A DNA stretch of 64,000 nucleotides from Myxococcota bacterium (GTDB taxonomy: Bacteria; Myxococcota_A; UBA796). The notes under the pieces are model-generated. The model saw nothing but the letters and a program-made list of their open reading frames with translations, was not told where the DNA came from and made no database searches. The stretch spans positions 24,388 to 88,387 of the forward strand of contig JAQXDW010000131.1 in NCBI GenBank assembly GCA_029251165.1, given 5' to 3'. A program made the translations under genes and the position numbers. Below, one piece after another: positions 31,707 through 39,850 of the stretch (positions are counted from its first letter, which is position 1; each line of letters starts with the position of its first letter).

Positions 31707-32566
31707 TACTCTTCGGAGCCTTCGCGCAGGATGCGGACCCGCTTGTCGTCGCCGTCCATGAAGCTGGCCGTGCTCACACCATCGATCTCCGCGATCGTGA
31801 TGTGCACAATCCGACGCTCAAAGGAGTTGAGGGACTGGCGGATGTCGATGGGCTTGCCATCCTCGAGGACCCGAGCAGCCAGCTTCTGAGCGAGACGCTC
31901 AAGCGCTGCGACGTCCTCATCGGAGCGACGGGGACGGCTGCGTCGGTCATCCCGACGGCCACCGCGATCATCCCGACGGCCACCGCGGTCATCCCGGCGA
32001 CCACCGCGGTCATCCCGGCGACCACCGCGGTCATCCCGACGACCACCGCGGTCGTCCCGGCGACCACCGCGATCATCCCGACGGTCATCCCGACGGTCAT
32101 CCCGACGGTCATCCCGATCCCGACCGCCGCCGATGTCCATGCGGAAGTTCCAGTCACCGTGCTCGACGGACATCGCCGCCTCCAGCATCTCCTGGATGGC
32201 GCGGAGCGTGGCACCCTGGCGACCGACCAGGTAGCGACCAGACTCCGAGTCCACCAGCAGCGTGGCGTGCTTGTTGGTGCCGAGGCGAACGCCGACGGTT
32301 GCCTCGAAGCCCATCTTCTCGATGAGCCCGACCAGCCAGAGCCGTGCAGCCTCAGCGCCAGCGGTCTCTGCCGGATCGCGAGCCCAGGCCGCGATCTTGA
32401 CAGTGTCCATGCCAGTGCTGGTGCCGTTCTTGCTCAGGAAGTGCTCGCGATCGATCTTGTAGGAGACCGACATTGCCGGCACTCCGAGCTCAGAAGCCGC
32501 CTGCTTGAGGGCATCGTTGAGGGTCCGCGCTTCGGCGGTGACAGCACCCTTGGGAATTGTAGTCAT
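31706..32566 (-). CDS. jag: Jag/KhpB-type RNA-binding protein with RGG-like insertion
   Basis: 286 residues. The N-terminal Jag domain is degenerate (A-R-T-L-N-D-A-L-K-Q-A-A-S-E-L-G). The KH domain (about 85-150) ends in L-V-G-R-Q-G-A-T-L-R-A-I-Q, the G-x-x-G type loop. A ~70-residue insertion of R-D-D-R and R-G-G-R-R-D-D repeats follows (about 150-215), and then a C-terminal R3H domain with F-E-R-R-I-V-H. Jag/KhpB proteins bind RNA and are linked to cell-envelope growth; the gene is classically next to yidC. The insertion resembles RGG boxes, which in other proteins bind RNA and promote condensates. Confidence 0.9.
   Translation of the reverse strand: MTTIPKGAVTAEARTLNDALKQAASELGVPAMSVSYKIDREHFLSKNGTSTGMDTVKIAAWARDPAETAGAEAARLWLVGLIEKMGFEATVGVRLGTNKHATLLVDSESGRYLVGRQGATLRAIQEMLEAAMSVEHGDWNFRMDIGGGRDRDDRRDDRRDDRRDDRGGRRDDRGGRRDDRGGRRDDRGGRRDDRGGRRDDRGGRRDDRRSRPRRSDEDVAALERLAQKLAARVLEDGKPIDIRQSLNSFERRIVHITIAEIDGVSTASFMDGDDKRVRILREGSEE
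31946..32119 (-). repeat. 21-bp and 12-bp tandem repeats inside jag
   Basis: Six imperfect 21-bp units (31946-32071) code for R-G-G-R-R-D-D. Four 12-bp units (32072-32119) code for R-R-D-D. Variation falls mostly at third codon positions, so the repeat is maintained as protein. Confidence 0.9.
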
Positions 32567-32581
32567 ATTGAATCTCCAGTC

Positions 32582-34267
32582 TCAGGCCGCCGCAGGCGGT
32601 TCGATCTTGATCTGCCGGTTGATGAGCCACTGCTGGCCGATGGTCAGCAGGATGTTGCAGCAGAAGTACAGCACGAGGCCGCTCGGGAAGGTGAACATGA
32701 ACGCAGCGAACATCAGCGGCATCAACTTCATGATGCGCTGCTGAGCGGGATCCATGTTGCCCATCGGCATCATGCGCTGCTGTCCCAGGATCAAGACCGC
32801 GTAGACAATCGGCAGAACGCCGTAGGGGTCCTCCGCGGTGAGATCCATCAAGTAAAGGAAGGAAGAGTCGTACAGCTCAACACTGTAGAGCATCACATTG
32901 TACAGGGCGATCCAGACCGGGAACTGGATGAGGGTCGGCAGGCAGCCTCCCATCGGGTTGACCCCATGCTCCTTGAACAGGTTCATCGTCTCCTGAGTCT
33001 GGAGCTCCCGGTTGTCCTTGTACTTCTCCTTGAGTGCGGAGAGCTTGGGCTGAAGGGCCTGCATCCGACGGGAGCTGGTGAACGCCTTCTGGGTCAGCGG
33101 GAAGAACGCGAGCTTGACGATGAGGGTCAGCAGCAGGATCGCGAGCCCCCAGTTCACCACGCCAGCCTGGAAGATCTTCAGCATCCACAGAAGGATTCGG
33201 GCAAAGAAGCCGAACCAGCCAAGCTCCACAGCATCACCCAGCTCTGGGCTGATCGACTCGAGGATGTCGAGCTGCTTGGGACCCATGTAGGCGTGCAGGG
33301 TGATGGTGCGGCTGGCGCCGGCATCCAGCGGCTGGTTGGATTGCGCGAACGCACCATAGCGCTCTTCAGCTCCACCCGGCAGATCGTCGACGACGAGGCT
33401 GGTGAGTCCAGATCCCTCAGCGGGCCGCAGCACACTCATGAAGTAGCGATCGCCCACACCAAACCAGGCCGGAGACTCGCTGATCTGCTCGGCTGCCTCG
33501 GTGAGGTCTTCGAGATCGTCGAAGTGCTCTACGCCGCCGTCGACATGGGCCAGGGGACGGATGGCATTGGAGAACCGACCGGCCTCACCGCTCATCTCAT
33601 CTGCCACACCAATCCACAGCCGATCAATGGAGCGGCTGGTGTTGTTGGTGAAGGTGACGGTCACGTCCAAAGAGAACGGGTTGCTGCCCGGGGCGTACTC
33701 CTTGACAATCGAGAGCCCGGCGGGATCGTTGTGCGTCGCGACGATGCGATCGCCACGACGCTCGATGATGTAACCCTCAGCTGGACGAAGCTCTCCGGCG
33801 CCGGCAAGGAGCAGCGCGCCGTTGTCGGTGAGCAGCTCGTGGGGATCGTCTCCGCCCTGATAAGGCTGCCAGCCGTCCTCACCCTCCATGCCATCCATCA
33901 GCCAGGAGTACAGCGGAGTGACCTCGATTGCTGCGGTGTAGCCCGTCAGCGCGAGGTCGCGGATCGCGCCTTCGCGGGAGTGGACGTTGCCCATCCACTT
34001 GCTGTCGGTGCTCTCGCTGAGCTGGACCTCGTTGTCCGGGACCGCGATCGCCGGAGCGAGTGTCGAGGCCGGCGAGGTGACAGCGGGAGTGGAGGGTGTT
34101 CCCGGAGCGGCTGGTGTGTCACCGATCGCATCGCCAGTCGAGTCGGTCGCGACGTCGCTGATCGGTGCCGCCGGCTGGGGCGGCGGGAACAAGCTCATCC
34201 AGAAGAAGTAGACCGCGATGCACAGCGTGATCGCGATCAGCGCACGTCGATCGGTGTTGTTACCCAA
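32582..34267 (-). CDS. yidC: Membrane protein insertase YidC
   Basis: 561 residues. A first membrane helix lies at about 10-27, followed by a Pro/Ala/Asp/Thr-rich linker and a large periplasmic domain (about 65-340). The conserved insertase core holds five helices, with W-G-L-A-I-L-L-L-T-L-I-V-K-L, then M-Q-A-L-Q-P-K and G-V-N-P-M-G-G-C-L-P-T-L-I-Q-F-P. The length and the periplasmic domain are those of Gram-negative YidC. It inserts inner-membrane proteins alone or with SecYEG. Its start overlaps yidD by 8 bases; jag follows after a short gap. Confidence 0.95.
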   Translation of the reverse strand: MGNNTDRRALIAITLCIAVYFFWMSLFPPPQPAAPISDVATDSTGDAIGDTPAAPGTPSTPAVTSPASTLAPAIAVPDNEVQLSESTDSKWMGNVHSREGAIRDLALTGYTAAIEVTPLYSWLMDGMEGEDGWQPYQGGDDPHELLTDNGALLLAGAGELRPAEGYIIERRGDRIVATHNDPAGLSIVKEYAPGSNPFSLDVTVTFTNNTSRSIDRLWIGVADEMSGEAGRFSNAIRPLAHVDGGVEHFDDLEDLTEAAEQISESPAWFGVGDRYFMSVLRPAEGSGLTSLVVDDLPGGAEERYGAFAQSNQPLDAGASRTITLHAYMGPKQLDILESISPELGDAVELGWFGFFARILLWMLKIFQAGVVNWGLAILLLTLIVKLAFFPLTQKAFTSSRRMQALQPKLSALKEKYKDNRELQTQETMNLFKEHGVNPMGGCLPTLIQFPVWIALYNVMLYSVELYDSSFLYLMDLTAEDPYGVLPIVYAVLILGQQRMMPMGNMDPAQQRIMKLMPLMFAAFMFTFPSGLVLYFCCNILLTIGQQWLINRQIKIEPPAAA

Positions 34268-34592
34268 CCTTGTCTCCTGACATGGAATCGGGTTGCCCCT
34301 GGCTCAGCTCAGCCACCATCGCTGCCGAAGGCACGATGTGGCGAGCCTCGTCGTGGGGATGGTGTCCGTGAGCCGGTGGAACCGGGTCATACCCGCCGGG
34401 ATGGAACGGATTGCACCGGAGGATCCGCCAGGAAGCCATGGCAGCGCCGCGTGCCGGACCGTAGGACCGAAGCGCAGTGACAGCGTATTGGCTGCAGGTG
34501 GGATGGAACCGACAGACCGGTGGCGTATAGTACGAGATCATCCGTTGGTAGCCACGGACTGTCCAGACGACAAGGTCAGACGGCAGGCTCAT
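34260..34592 (-). CDS. yidD: Membrane protein insertion efficiency factor YidD
   Basis: 110 residues from ATG 34592, which overlaps the rnpA stop by 4 bases; the longer frame upstream is inside rnpA. Y-Q-R-M-I-S-Y-Y-T-P-P-V-C-R-F-H-P-T-C-S-Q-Y is the family signature. L-R-S-Y-G-P-A-R-G and I-L-R-C-N-P-F-H-P-G-G-Y-D-P-V-P follow. The C-terminal His-rich tail (about 75-110) is longer than the E. coli protein. It acts at the inner membrane beside YidC. Confidence 0.93.
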   Translation of the reverse strand: MSLPSDLVVWTVRGYQRMISYYTPPVCRFHPTCSQYAVTALRSYGPARGAAMASWRILRCNPFHPGGYDPVPPAHGHHPHDEARHIVPSAAMVAELSQGQPDSMSGDKVG

Positions 34593-35008
34593 CGGCGTCG
34601 ACCCCGTGAGCCGCGTGGACCCGGAGGGCGCTGAGCGATGCCCAGTGCGGTCGTGAGCTGTCTGCTGAGCTCGGCCTGATCGGCCGCTGCGGCTGAGGGA
34701 TGGGCAATGACGACAACATCCCAGCACCCTGACATCTCAGGATACTGGTGCCTCAGCCCCTCTCTCAGCCAGCGCTTGACGCGATTGCGGACCACAGCAT
34801 TCCCTACCCGACGACTGACGGTCAGCCCGATACGTGTACAGCTGCTCCGCCCAGGGAGGACGAGCAGCATGAGGTTAGGCTGACGAACCTTACGACCCCG
34901 ACCCTGAACACGCCGAAAATCGCGCGACTTCTTCAGTCGCATCTTCGGCTGCCAGGAGAACCTGTTCTGCCTGACAGGCTCAGGAGTATCGACAGGCTCA
35001 GGAGTCAC
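34589..35008 (-). CDS. rnpA: Ribonuclease P protein component
   Basis: 139 residues from GTG 35008. R-L-K-K-S-R-D-F-R-R-V begins the conserved part (about residue 24), and R-I-G-L-T-V-S-R-R-V-G-N-A-V-V-R-N-R-V-K-R contains the RNR motif that contacts RNase P RNA. A Pro/Glu N-terminal extension with a doubled D-T-P-E-P-V unit precedes it; an internal ATG at 34942 is an alternative start. The protein helps the catalytic RNA mature tRNA 5' ends. It lies between rpmH and yidD in the standard order. Confidence 0.93.
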   Translation of the reverse strand: MTPEPVDTPEPVRQNRFSWQPKMRLKKSRDFRRVQGRGRKVRQPNLMLLVLPGRSSCTRIGLTVSRRVGNAVVRNRVKRWLREGLRHQYPEMSGCWDVVVIAHPSAAAADQAELSRQLTTALGIAQRPPGPRGSRGRRR

Positions 35009-35029
35009 AACGAGCGCCCGGACAGGGGA

Positions 35030-35185
35030 TCAGCTGCGCTTGGTTCCGACGGTGGGAGCCAGCCGCTTGCGGCCCTTGGCGCGCCGACGGGACAGCACAT
35101 TGCGGCCACCGGGGGTGGACATGCGGGCTCGGAAGCCATGGCTGCGCTTGCGCTTGATGTTGCTCGGCTGGTAGGTGCGTTTCAC
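35030..35185 (-). CDS. rpmH: 50S ribosomal protein L34
   Basis: 51 residues starting at GTG 35185 with GGAGG upstream. The whole sequence is the L34 pattern: K-R-T-Y-Q-P-S-N-I-K-R-K-R-S-H-G-F at the start, then G-R-N-V-L-S-R-R-R-A-K-G-R-K-R-L. The open frame reaching back to 35260 is not part of the protein. It is the first gene of the minus-strand operon running rpmH-rnpA-yidD-yidC-jag-mnmE. Confidence 0.96.
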   Translation of the reverse strand: MKRTYQPSNIKRKRSHGFRARMSTPGGRNVLSRRRAKGRKRLAPTVGTKRS

Positions 35186-35289
35186 GGGAGAATCCTCCGG
35201 ATATTCGGTATGCTTGGCCGTCTTGATGGGGCGATGAAGCAGGATGACCTGCAGGCGCACCAGACACAGAAAGGCCCATGTAGTGACTC

Positions 35290-35318
35290 GAACTATTCAG
35301 CCAAGGCGCTCCGGTCAA
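35290..35318 (-). promoter_or_regulatory. Possible rpmH operon promoter
   Basis: On the minus strand TTGACC (35318-35313) is a good -35. After 15-17 bases lies AATAGT/TAGTTC (about 35297-35290) as a weak -10 preceded by TG. It lies 105 bases before the rpmH start, where the origin-proximal operon promoter is expected. The plus-strand TTGTGA (35336-35341) may belong to a dnaA promoter. Confidence 0.35.
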
Positions 35319-35434
35319 GCACTGGCTTCTCGGCATTGTGAGATCTGGGTCGGGCCTGTTACCCTCAGCAGGTTGCGGTGCGGCCTGACGACAGGCCTGC
35401 ATCCACTGACCCAAGAGGGGAGCGGAAGACACGC

Positions 35435-36805
35435 ATGGAGCAGATCTGGAACAAGGTAAAGGGCTCTCTGAAAGAAACGCTCGGCCCACAGAACTACGCG
35501 ATCTGGATCCGCTCGATTCAGTTCGTCAGCAACACCACAGATCAGATCAGCCTGCAGGTTCCCAACCGCTACTACCGAGACTGGGTGCAGTCCAACTATG
35601 GGGACACACTGCAGAACGCGCTCCGAGGAGAGCTCGGCTTCCCGGTCACCATCCGCTTCCAGATCGGCAACGAGACTGTGGAAGCGACCACGGAATCTCC
35701 CGCGTCTTCTGCTGATCCCCAGCAGAAGATCCTGATCGTCCCAGACACCGAGGAGCTCCCCGTTGCGCGTGAGCCTGTCGCCAGAGGTGTCAGCCAGGAC
35801 AAGATCTTTAGCAACTTCGTCGTCGGTACCTGCAACCAGTTTGCTCATGCGGCATCACTGGCGGTCGCCGAGTCTCCAGGAGATCAGCAGTACAACCCGC
35901 TGTTCATCTACGGATCGACCGGCCTGGGCAAGACCCACCTTCTGCACGCCATCGGCAACCACATCAAGAACGTCGAGCCCAACTCACACATCCTCTACGT
36001 GACCGCCGAGCGATTCACCAACGATCTCATTGACGCCCTCCGCTACCGTCGGATGTCAGAGTTCCGCGAGCGCTACCGCAAGCTGCCGACCGTCCTGCTG
36101 ATGGACGACGTTCAGTTTCTCACCGGCAAGGATCGAACCCAGGAAGAGCTCTTCCACACGTTTGAGTGGCTCAAAGAGCGCGGTCGCCAGATCGTGTTCA
36201 CTTCCGATGTCCTGCCTCGCGAGATCAAGATGTTCGAGCCGCGGCTTCGAACCCGCTGCGAGAGCGGCATGCTCGCCGACACCCAGCCACCAGACATGGA
36301 GACGATGCTCGCCATTCTTCAGCAGAAGGCTGAGGGCATGGAGATGGAGCTGTCTTCGGAGCTCGCCCAGTACATCGCCAGCCGGGTGCGAGGAAACATT
36401 CGAGAGCTGGAGGGAGTGCTCAACCGCCTCAAGGCCCTCTGCCGACTGCACAAGAGCCAGCCAACCATCGACTTCGCGCGCATGTACCTCGGCAACGTCC
36501 TCGCTGACGAGCCACACCTGCTGAGCGCTGATGAGATCATTCAGACCGTCGCGAACTTCTTCAACATCAAGGTCGTCGACATCAAGGGCAAGCGCCGCCT
36601 CAAGCAGTATGTTCGCCCCCGCCATGTCGCGATGTGGATCATCCGCAAGCACACCGACCTCTCCTTTCCAGACATTGGTCGGGTGTTCAACGACCGCGAT
36701 CATGCCACGGTCCAGCATGGCTGCAAGAAAATCCGCGACCTGCTCAAGAACGACGCCGACACTCAGAACACCATCCGCCTGCTGGAGCGGAATCTCGGCC
36801 GGTAG
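35435..36805 (+). CDS. dnaA: Chromosomal replication initiator DnaA
   Basis: 456 residues from ATG 35435, with a purine-rich site upstream (AGAGGGGAGCGGAAG); earlier in-frame starts lack support. Domain I is at about 1-80 (W-N-K-V-K-G-S-L), followed by a short linker. The AAA+ domain III has G-S-T-G-L-G-K-T-H-L-L (Walker A), L-L-M-D-D-V-Q-F-L (Walker B) and the arginine-finger region. C-terminal domain IV holds the DnaA-box helix-turn-helix with D-R-D-H-A-T-V-Q-H-G. It binds boxes in the adjacent origin and opens the duplex. Confidence 0.97.
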   Translation: MEQIWNKVKGSLKETLGPQNYAIWIRSIQFVSNTTDQISLQVPNRYYRDWVQSNYGDTLQNALRGELGFPVTIRFQIGNETVEATTESPASSADPQQKILIVPDTEELPVAREPVARGVSQDKIFSNFVVGTCNQFAHAASLAVAESPGDQQYNPLFIYGSTGLGKTHLLHAIGNHIKNVEPNSHILYVTAERFTNDLIDALRYRRMSEFRERYRKLPTVLLMDDVQFLTGKDRTQEELFHTFEWLKERGRQIVFTSDVLPREIKMFEPRLRTRCESGMLADTQPPDMETMLAILQQKAEGMEMELSSELAQYIASRVRGNIRELEGVLNRLKALCRLHKSQPTIDFARMYLGNVLADEPHLLSADEIIQTVANFFNIKVVDIKGKRRLKQYVRPRHVAMWIIRKHTDLSFPDIGRVFNDRDHATVQHGCKKIRDLLKNDADTQNTIRLLERNLGR

Positions 36806-37411
36806 TCCGAAGCGGCTCGTCAGAAACACCGTCAGCGTGTCCCCTCTGTGGGTGTCCTCTGTATAGGGGTGCGCTGCCTGCGCGCGTCTTCAGAAGTTCT
36901 CCGCAGCCTATGGATCGTTCTGTGGGGAACCGTCTCCTCGCCGCCCGAGATCTCCACAGGATGATCCACAGCCTGTGGATCACTCCCCGATTGTGAGAGA
37001 ATCTCAATGGATATTCACAGCCTATGGGGATCTCTGTGGGGATCCCCTTCTCGAGATCCCCGAGCGAGCCCTGGGAGGACATATGGCAGAACTGCACATG
37101 CCCCTGAGGCACGATCCGGTCGAATTCTGGCTGTGGAAAACCCTCCGAATTCTGTGGATTCGGTTATGGACGGCCTGCGAATGAATTGGGGACAACCCCG
37201 CCAGGTGGACTTGTGCACATTTCTTCCCCAGGCCGGCCACAGCTTACTCCACAGATCACCCTTCAAAAAACGCCCGCATAAATCTTATAAATCCGGGTTT
37301 TCCACACTGTCCACAGGCCCTATTGATCTACTACTAATTAAGAAGAGATCTTCTATAGATCTATTAGATCATAGGTGGCGTTGAGGAACGGACGTACCCG
37401 AGGAGAAAGTG
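36806..37411. other. Candidate chromosomal replication origin (oriC)
   Basis: A 606-base gap between dnaA and dnaN filled with words close to TTATCCACA or its complement. Examples are TCTCCACAGG (36951-36960), the head-to-head pair at 36962-36982, TGTGGGGAT (37035-37043), TGTGGAAAA (37132-37140), TGTGGATTC (37153-37161), ACTCCACAG (37246-37254), TTTTCCACA (37298-37306) and CTGTCCACA (37307-37315). None is the perfect E. coli box. The right end (about 37265-37380) is AT rich, with CTACTACTAATTAAG and clustered AGATCT/TAGATC, fitting a DNA-unwinding element. Position and content make this the likely oriC. Confidence 0.8.
36962..36982. promoter_or_regulatory. Perfect head-to-head DnaA-box palindrome
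   Basis: TGATCCACAG (36962-36971), one base, CTGTGGATCA (36973-36982): a perfect inverted repeat with each arm an eight-of-nine match to TTATCCACA-type boxes. Confidence 0.7.
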
Positions 37412-38527
37412 ATGGACCTATACATTGATCGCACTGAGCTGATTCGTGGACTCGCTCGGGTTCAGGGTGTCGTCGAGCGACGAACAACCAACCTCGCGCT
37501 GGCTCATGTCATGCTCAGCGCACAGGGTGACACCCTCAGCATGACCGCTACCGACACCATGCTCACTCTGGTTGCTGGCTACAAAGCCCGTGTTCAGTCT
37601 GAGGGTGAGCTGAGCGTTGATGCCCAGAGCTTCTTCCAGATTGCTCGTGCGCTGCCGGAGCCGACCGTTCACCTGCAGTCCATCGCCGGCAACCGCCTCC
37701 AGGTCCGCTGCGGCAACGCCCAGTTCCAGGTTGTTGGCATGGGTGCAGAGAGCTTCCCGCCTCAGCCGGCCAGCACGGAGAAGTCTTCCCTCTCCATCGA
37801 CGGCAGCACGCTGCGACGGATCATCGAGGAGACTTCGTTCTCGGTCTGCACCGATGACAACCGCTACGGCATCAACGGTGCTCACATGGAGGAGGTCAAG
37901 ACCGCCGACGGCAGCCGCCTTCGAGTCGTCACCACCGACGGCAGCCGCCTGTCTTACTCCGAGACTCCGTTTCTCGGAGAGTTTGGTATGGGGCGTCGGA
38001 TGCTCCTTCCCCGCAAGGCGCTCTCTGAGATTCGCAAGCTCATCGACAACGACAAGGGAACCTGGCACGTTGTCTTCGGTGATCGCTCTGCGACCCTGAA
38101 GACTGACGACCTCACCCTGATGATTCGTCTGGTTGATGGTGAGTTTCCTGACTATCGCCGAGTCCTTCCCGATAACAGTCAGCGGCGGGTCACGGTCTCC
38201 CGTGAGCACTTCACCAACGCGCTCAAGCGCGTTGCCATCGTCGCCTCGGATCGCAACCACTCCGTCCGGTTCGCCTTCGAGAGCGATCGCATGGTTCTCT
38301 CTGCTCGCAACGTCGATCTCGGCGAGGCTCGTGAAGAAGTTCCGATCGAGCTGAGCGGTGCGCCGATGGTCACGGGCTTCAACGTCAAGTACTTCCAGGA
38401 CATCCTCTCCGCGACCAAGAGCGATCAGATGATCCTTCGACTGGGCGATGCGCTGGACCCCTGCATCATCGAGATGCCCGATCGCGACGACAGCCTGTTC
38501 GTCGTGATGCCGATGCGGCTTGACTGA
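37412..38527 (+). CDS. dnaN: DNA polymerase III beta sliding clamp
   Basis: 371 residues from ATG 37412, with AGGAGAAA upstream (a GTG one codon earlier is an alternative). The three tandem clamp domains are visible. The first holds L-I-R-G-L-A-R-V-Q-G-V-V-E-R-R-T-T, the second Y-G-I-N-G-A-H-M-E, and the third ends R-D-D-S-L-F-V-V-M-P-M-R-L, the canonical C-terminus M-P-M-R. A dimeric ring on DNA gives the polymerase its processivity. It lies directly after the putative origin and before recF. Confidence 0.97.
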   Translation: MDLYIDRTELIRGLARVQGVVERRTTNLALAHVMLSAQGDTLSMTATDTMLTLVAGYKARVQSEGELSVDAQSFFQIARALPEPTVHLQSIAGNRLQVRCGNAQFQVVGMGAESFPPQPASTEKSSLSIDGSTLRRIIEETSFSVCTDDNRYGINGAHMEEVKTADGSRLRVVTTDGSRLSYSETPFLGEFGMGRRMLLPRKALSEIRKLIDNDKGTWHVVFGDRSATLKTDDLTLMIRLVDGEFPDYRRVLPDNSQRRVTVSREHFTNALKRVAIVASDRNHSVRFAFESDRMVLSARNVDLGEAREEVPIELSGAPMVTGFNVKYFQDILSATKSDQMILRLGDALDPCIIEMPDRDDSLFVVMPMRLD

Positions 38528-38590
38528 CCGTCGGATCTTAAAATAGAAAAAGAACAGTCCAAAACCGTTTTTTCGAAGGAAAGATCTGCC

Positions 38591-39709
38591 ATGCGGGTCA
38601 CCTCATTGGCGGTTGAGGGCTGGCGAAATCTGAGCCGGGCATCGCTGACAAGCGATGCCCGGTTTGTCGTTCTACACGGCGAAAATGCCCAGGGAAAGAC
38701 GAACCTGCTGGAGGCGGTCTTCATGATGGCCTCTCTTCGCTCGTTTCGAGAGAGCAGGCCCCGCCGGCTCATCCAGCACGGCTCAAAATCGGCCGGAATT
38801 GAGCTCGAGGTTGTGGGGCTGTCTGGAAAACGGAAGATGCGGTGGTCATACGGGCCGTCCGGGCGGAAGCTCTTCCTCGATGATGGCCCCGTCAGTCGAC
38901 TTCAGGAGTGGTTTGGTCCGATCCGAGCCATTCTGTTCTGCCCCGAGCATGCAGCGATTGTTCGTGGCGGCCCCGATGAGCGGCGCCGATTTATCGATCG
39001 GGCTCGCTTCACCGCCGCGCCGGCCTATCTCGACCTGGTGCGCTCCTACCAGCGGGTCGTGCGCCAGAAAGCGATGCTGCTTCGGGGGCCAGCGCGCGAT
39101 GTCGAGCTGGATGTCTGGGATCAGCGGTTGGTCGATCTGGGGATGCGTCTTGCCCAGCAGCGCCAGCAGATGGTCGATGAGCTGCGGGAACCGTTCAAGC
39201 AGATGATCAAGGAGATCGCTGGGAATGAGACCGTGGATCTCCAGTTGCGCGGGGTGGGGATCCCCGGATCGAGTCGGGGATCCCTGGCGGAGATCGTCGC
39301 GAGATCCCGGGCCGAAGAGCGGCGGCAAAAGCGGGTTCTTGTGGGGCCCCATCGCGACGATCTCGCGATCCTCCTCAATGGGCGGCTGGCCCGCAACTAT
39401 GCCTCTCAAGGCCAGGCCCGCTCCATCGTGCTGGCCCTCAAGCTCGCCGAGCTCCTCGCAGCCCGACACCGCAACGACGCCCCCCTGTTCCTCCTCGATG
39501 ATCTCACCAGCGAGCTGGACGCCCGGCGCATGCGTCGGCTGGTCGGCGTTCTCTCCCAGATGCAGAGTCAGGTTTGGATCACCACCACTGATCCGGCTCA
39601 TCTCGGACCGCTACCCCCATCTGAGTGCCTCCTGAGGCGGGTAGTAGGGGGCACGGTGGGGAGCGAAGCCGGAACGCGACAGAGAGGGACTGACGGCGCT
39701 GAAGAGTGA
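38591..39709 (+). CDS. recF: DNA replication and repair protein RecF
   Basis: 372 residues. E-G-W-R-N-L opens the ABC-type ATPase, V-L-H-G-E-N-A-Q-G-K-T-N-L-L-E-A is the Walker A, F-C-P-E-H-A-A-I-V-R-G-G-P-D-E-R-R-R-F-I-D is the family block, and A-S-Q-G-Q-A-R-S-I-V-L-A-L-K is the signature motif. L-F-L-L-D-D-L-T-S-E-L-D is Walker B with the D-loop. It loads RecA at gaps with RecOR. A 63-base AT-rich gap separates it from dnaN. The C-terminal ~25 residues are a polar extension. Confidence 0.95.
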   Translation: MRVTSLAVEGWRNLSRASLTSDARFVVLHGENAQGKTNLLEAVFMMASLRSFRESRPRRLIQHGSKSAGIELEVVGLSGKRKMRWSYGPSGRKLFLDDGPVSRLQEWFGPIRAILFCPEHAAIVRGGPDERRRFIDRARFTAAPAYLDLVRSYQRVVRQKAMLLRGPARDVELDVWDQRLVDLGMRLAQQRQQMVDELREPFKQMIKEIAGNETVDLQLRGVGIPGSSRGSLAEIVARSRAEERRQKRVLVGPHRDDLAILLNGRLARNYASQGQARSIVLALKLAELLAARHRNDAPLFLLDDLTSELDARRMRRLVGVLSQMQSQVWITTTDPAHLGPLPPSECLLRRVVGGTVGSEAGTRQRGTDGAEE

Positions 39710-39850
39710 GGGGCGTTTCCGAAGCGGGGTTCGTCTCCCAAGAAAAGCCAACCTCTTCATAAAGCGGGCGAAACCTGACCGCTTCAGCATGGACGGCAGA
39801 GGGGTCAGAGGTTACGAGAACAGTGCTTAATTATAGTGTGAGGACCACTG

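Noticed and set aside
31946..32119. CRISPR-like direct repeats
   Set aside because: The 21-bp units are contiguous without unique spacers, are in frame and code for R-G-G-R-R-D-D inside jag.
31580..34480. 966-codon plus-strand open frame opposite mnmE, jag and yidC
   Set aside because: Antisense to three well-identified genes. The long frame arises from the high GC content and the repeat in jag; no domain is recognisable.
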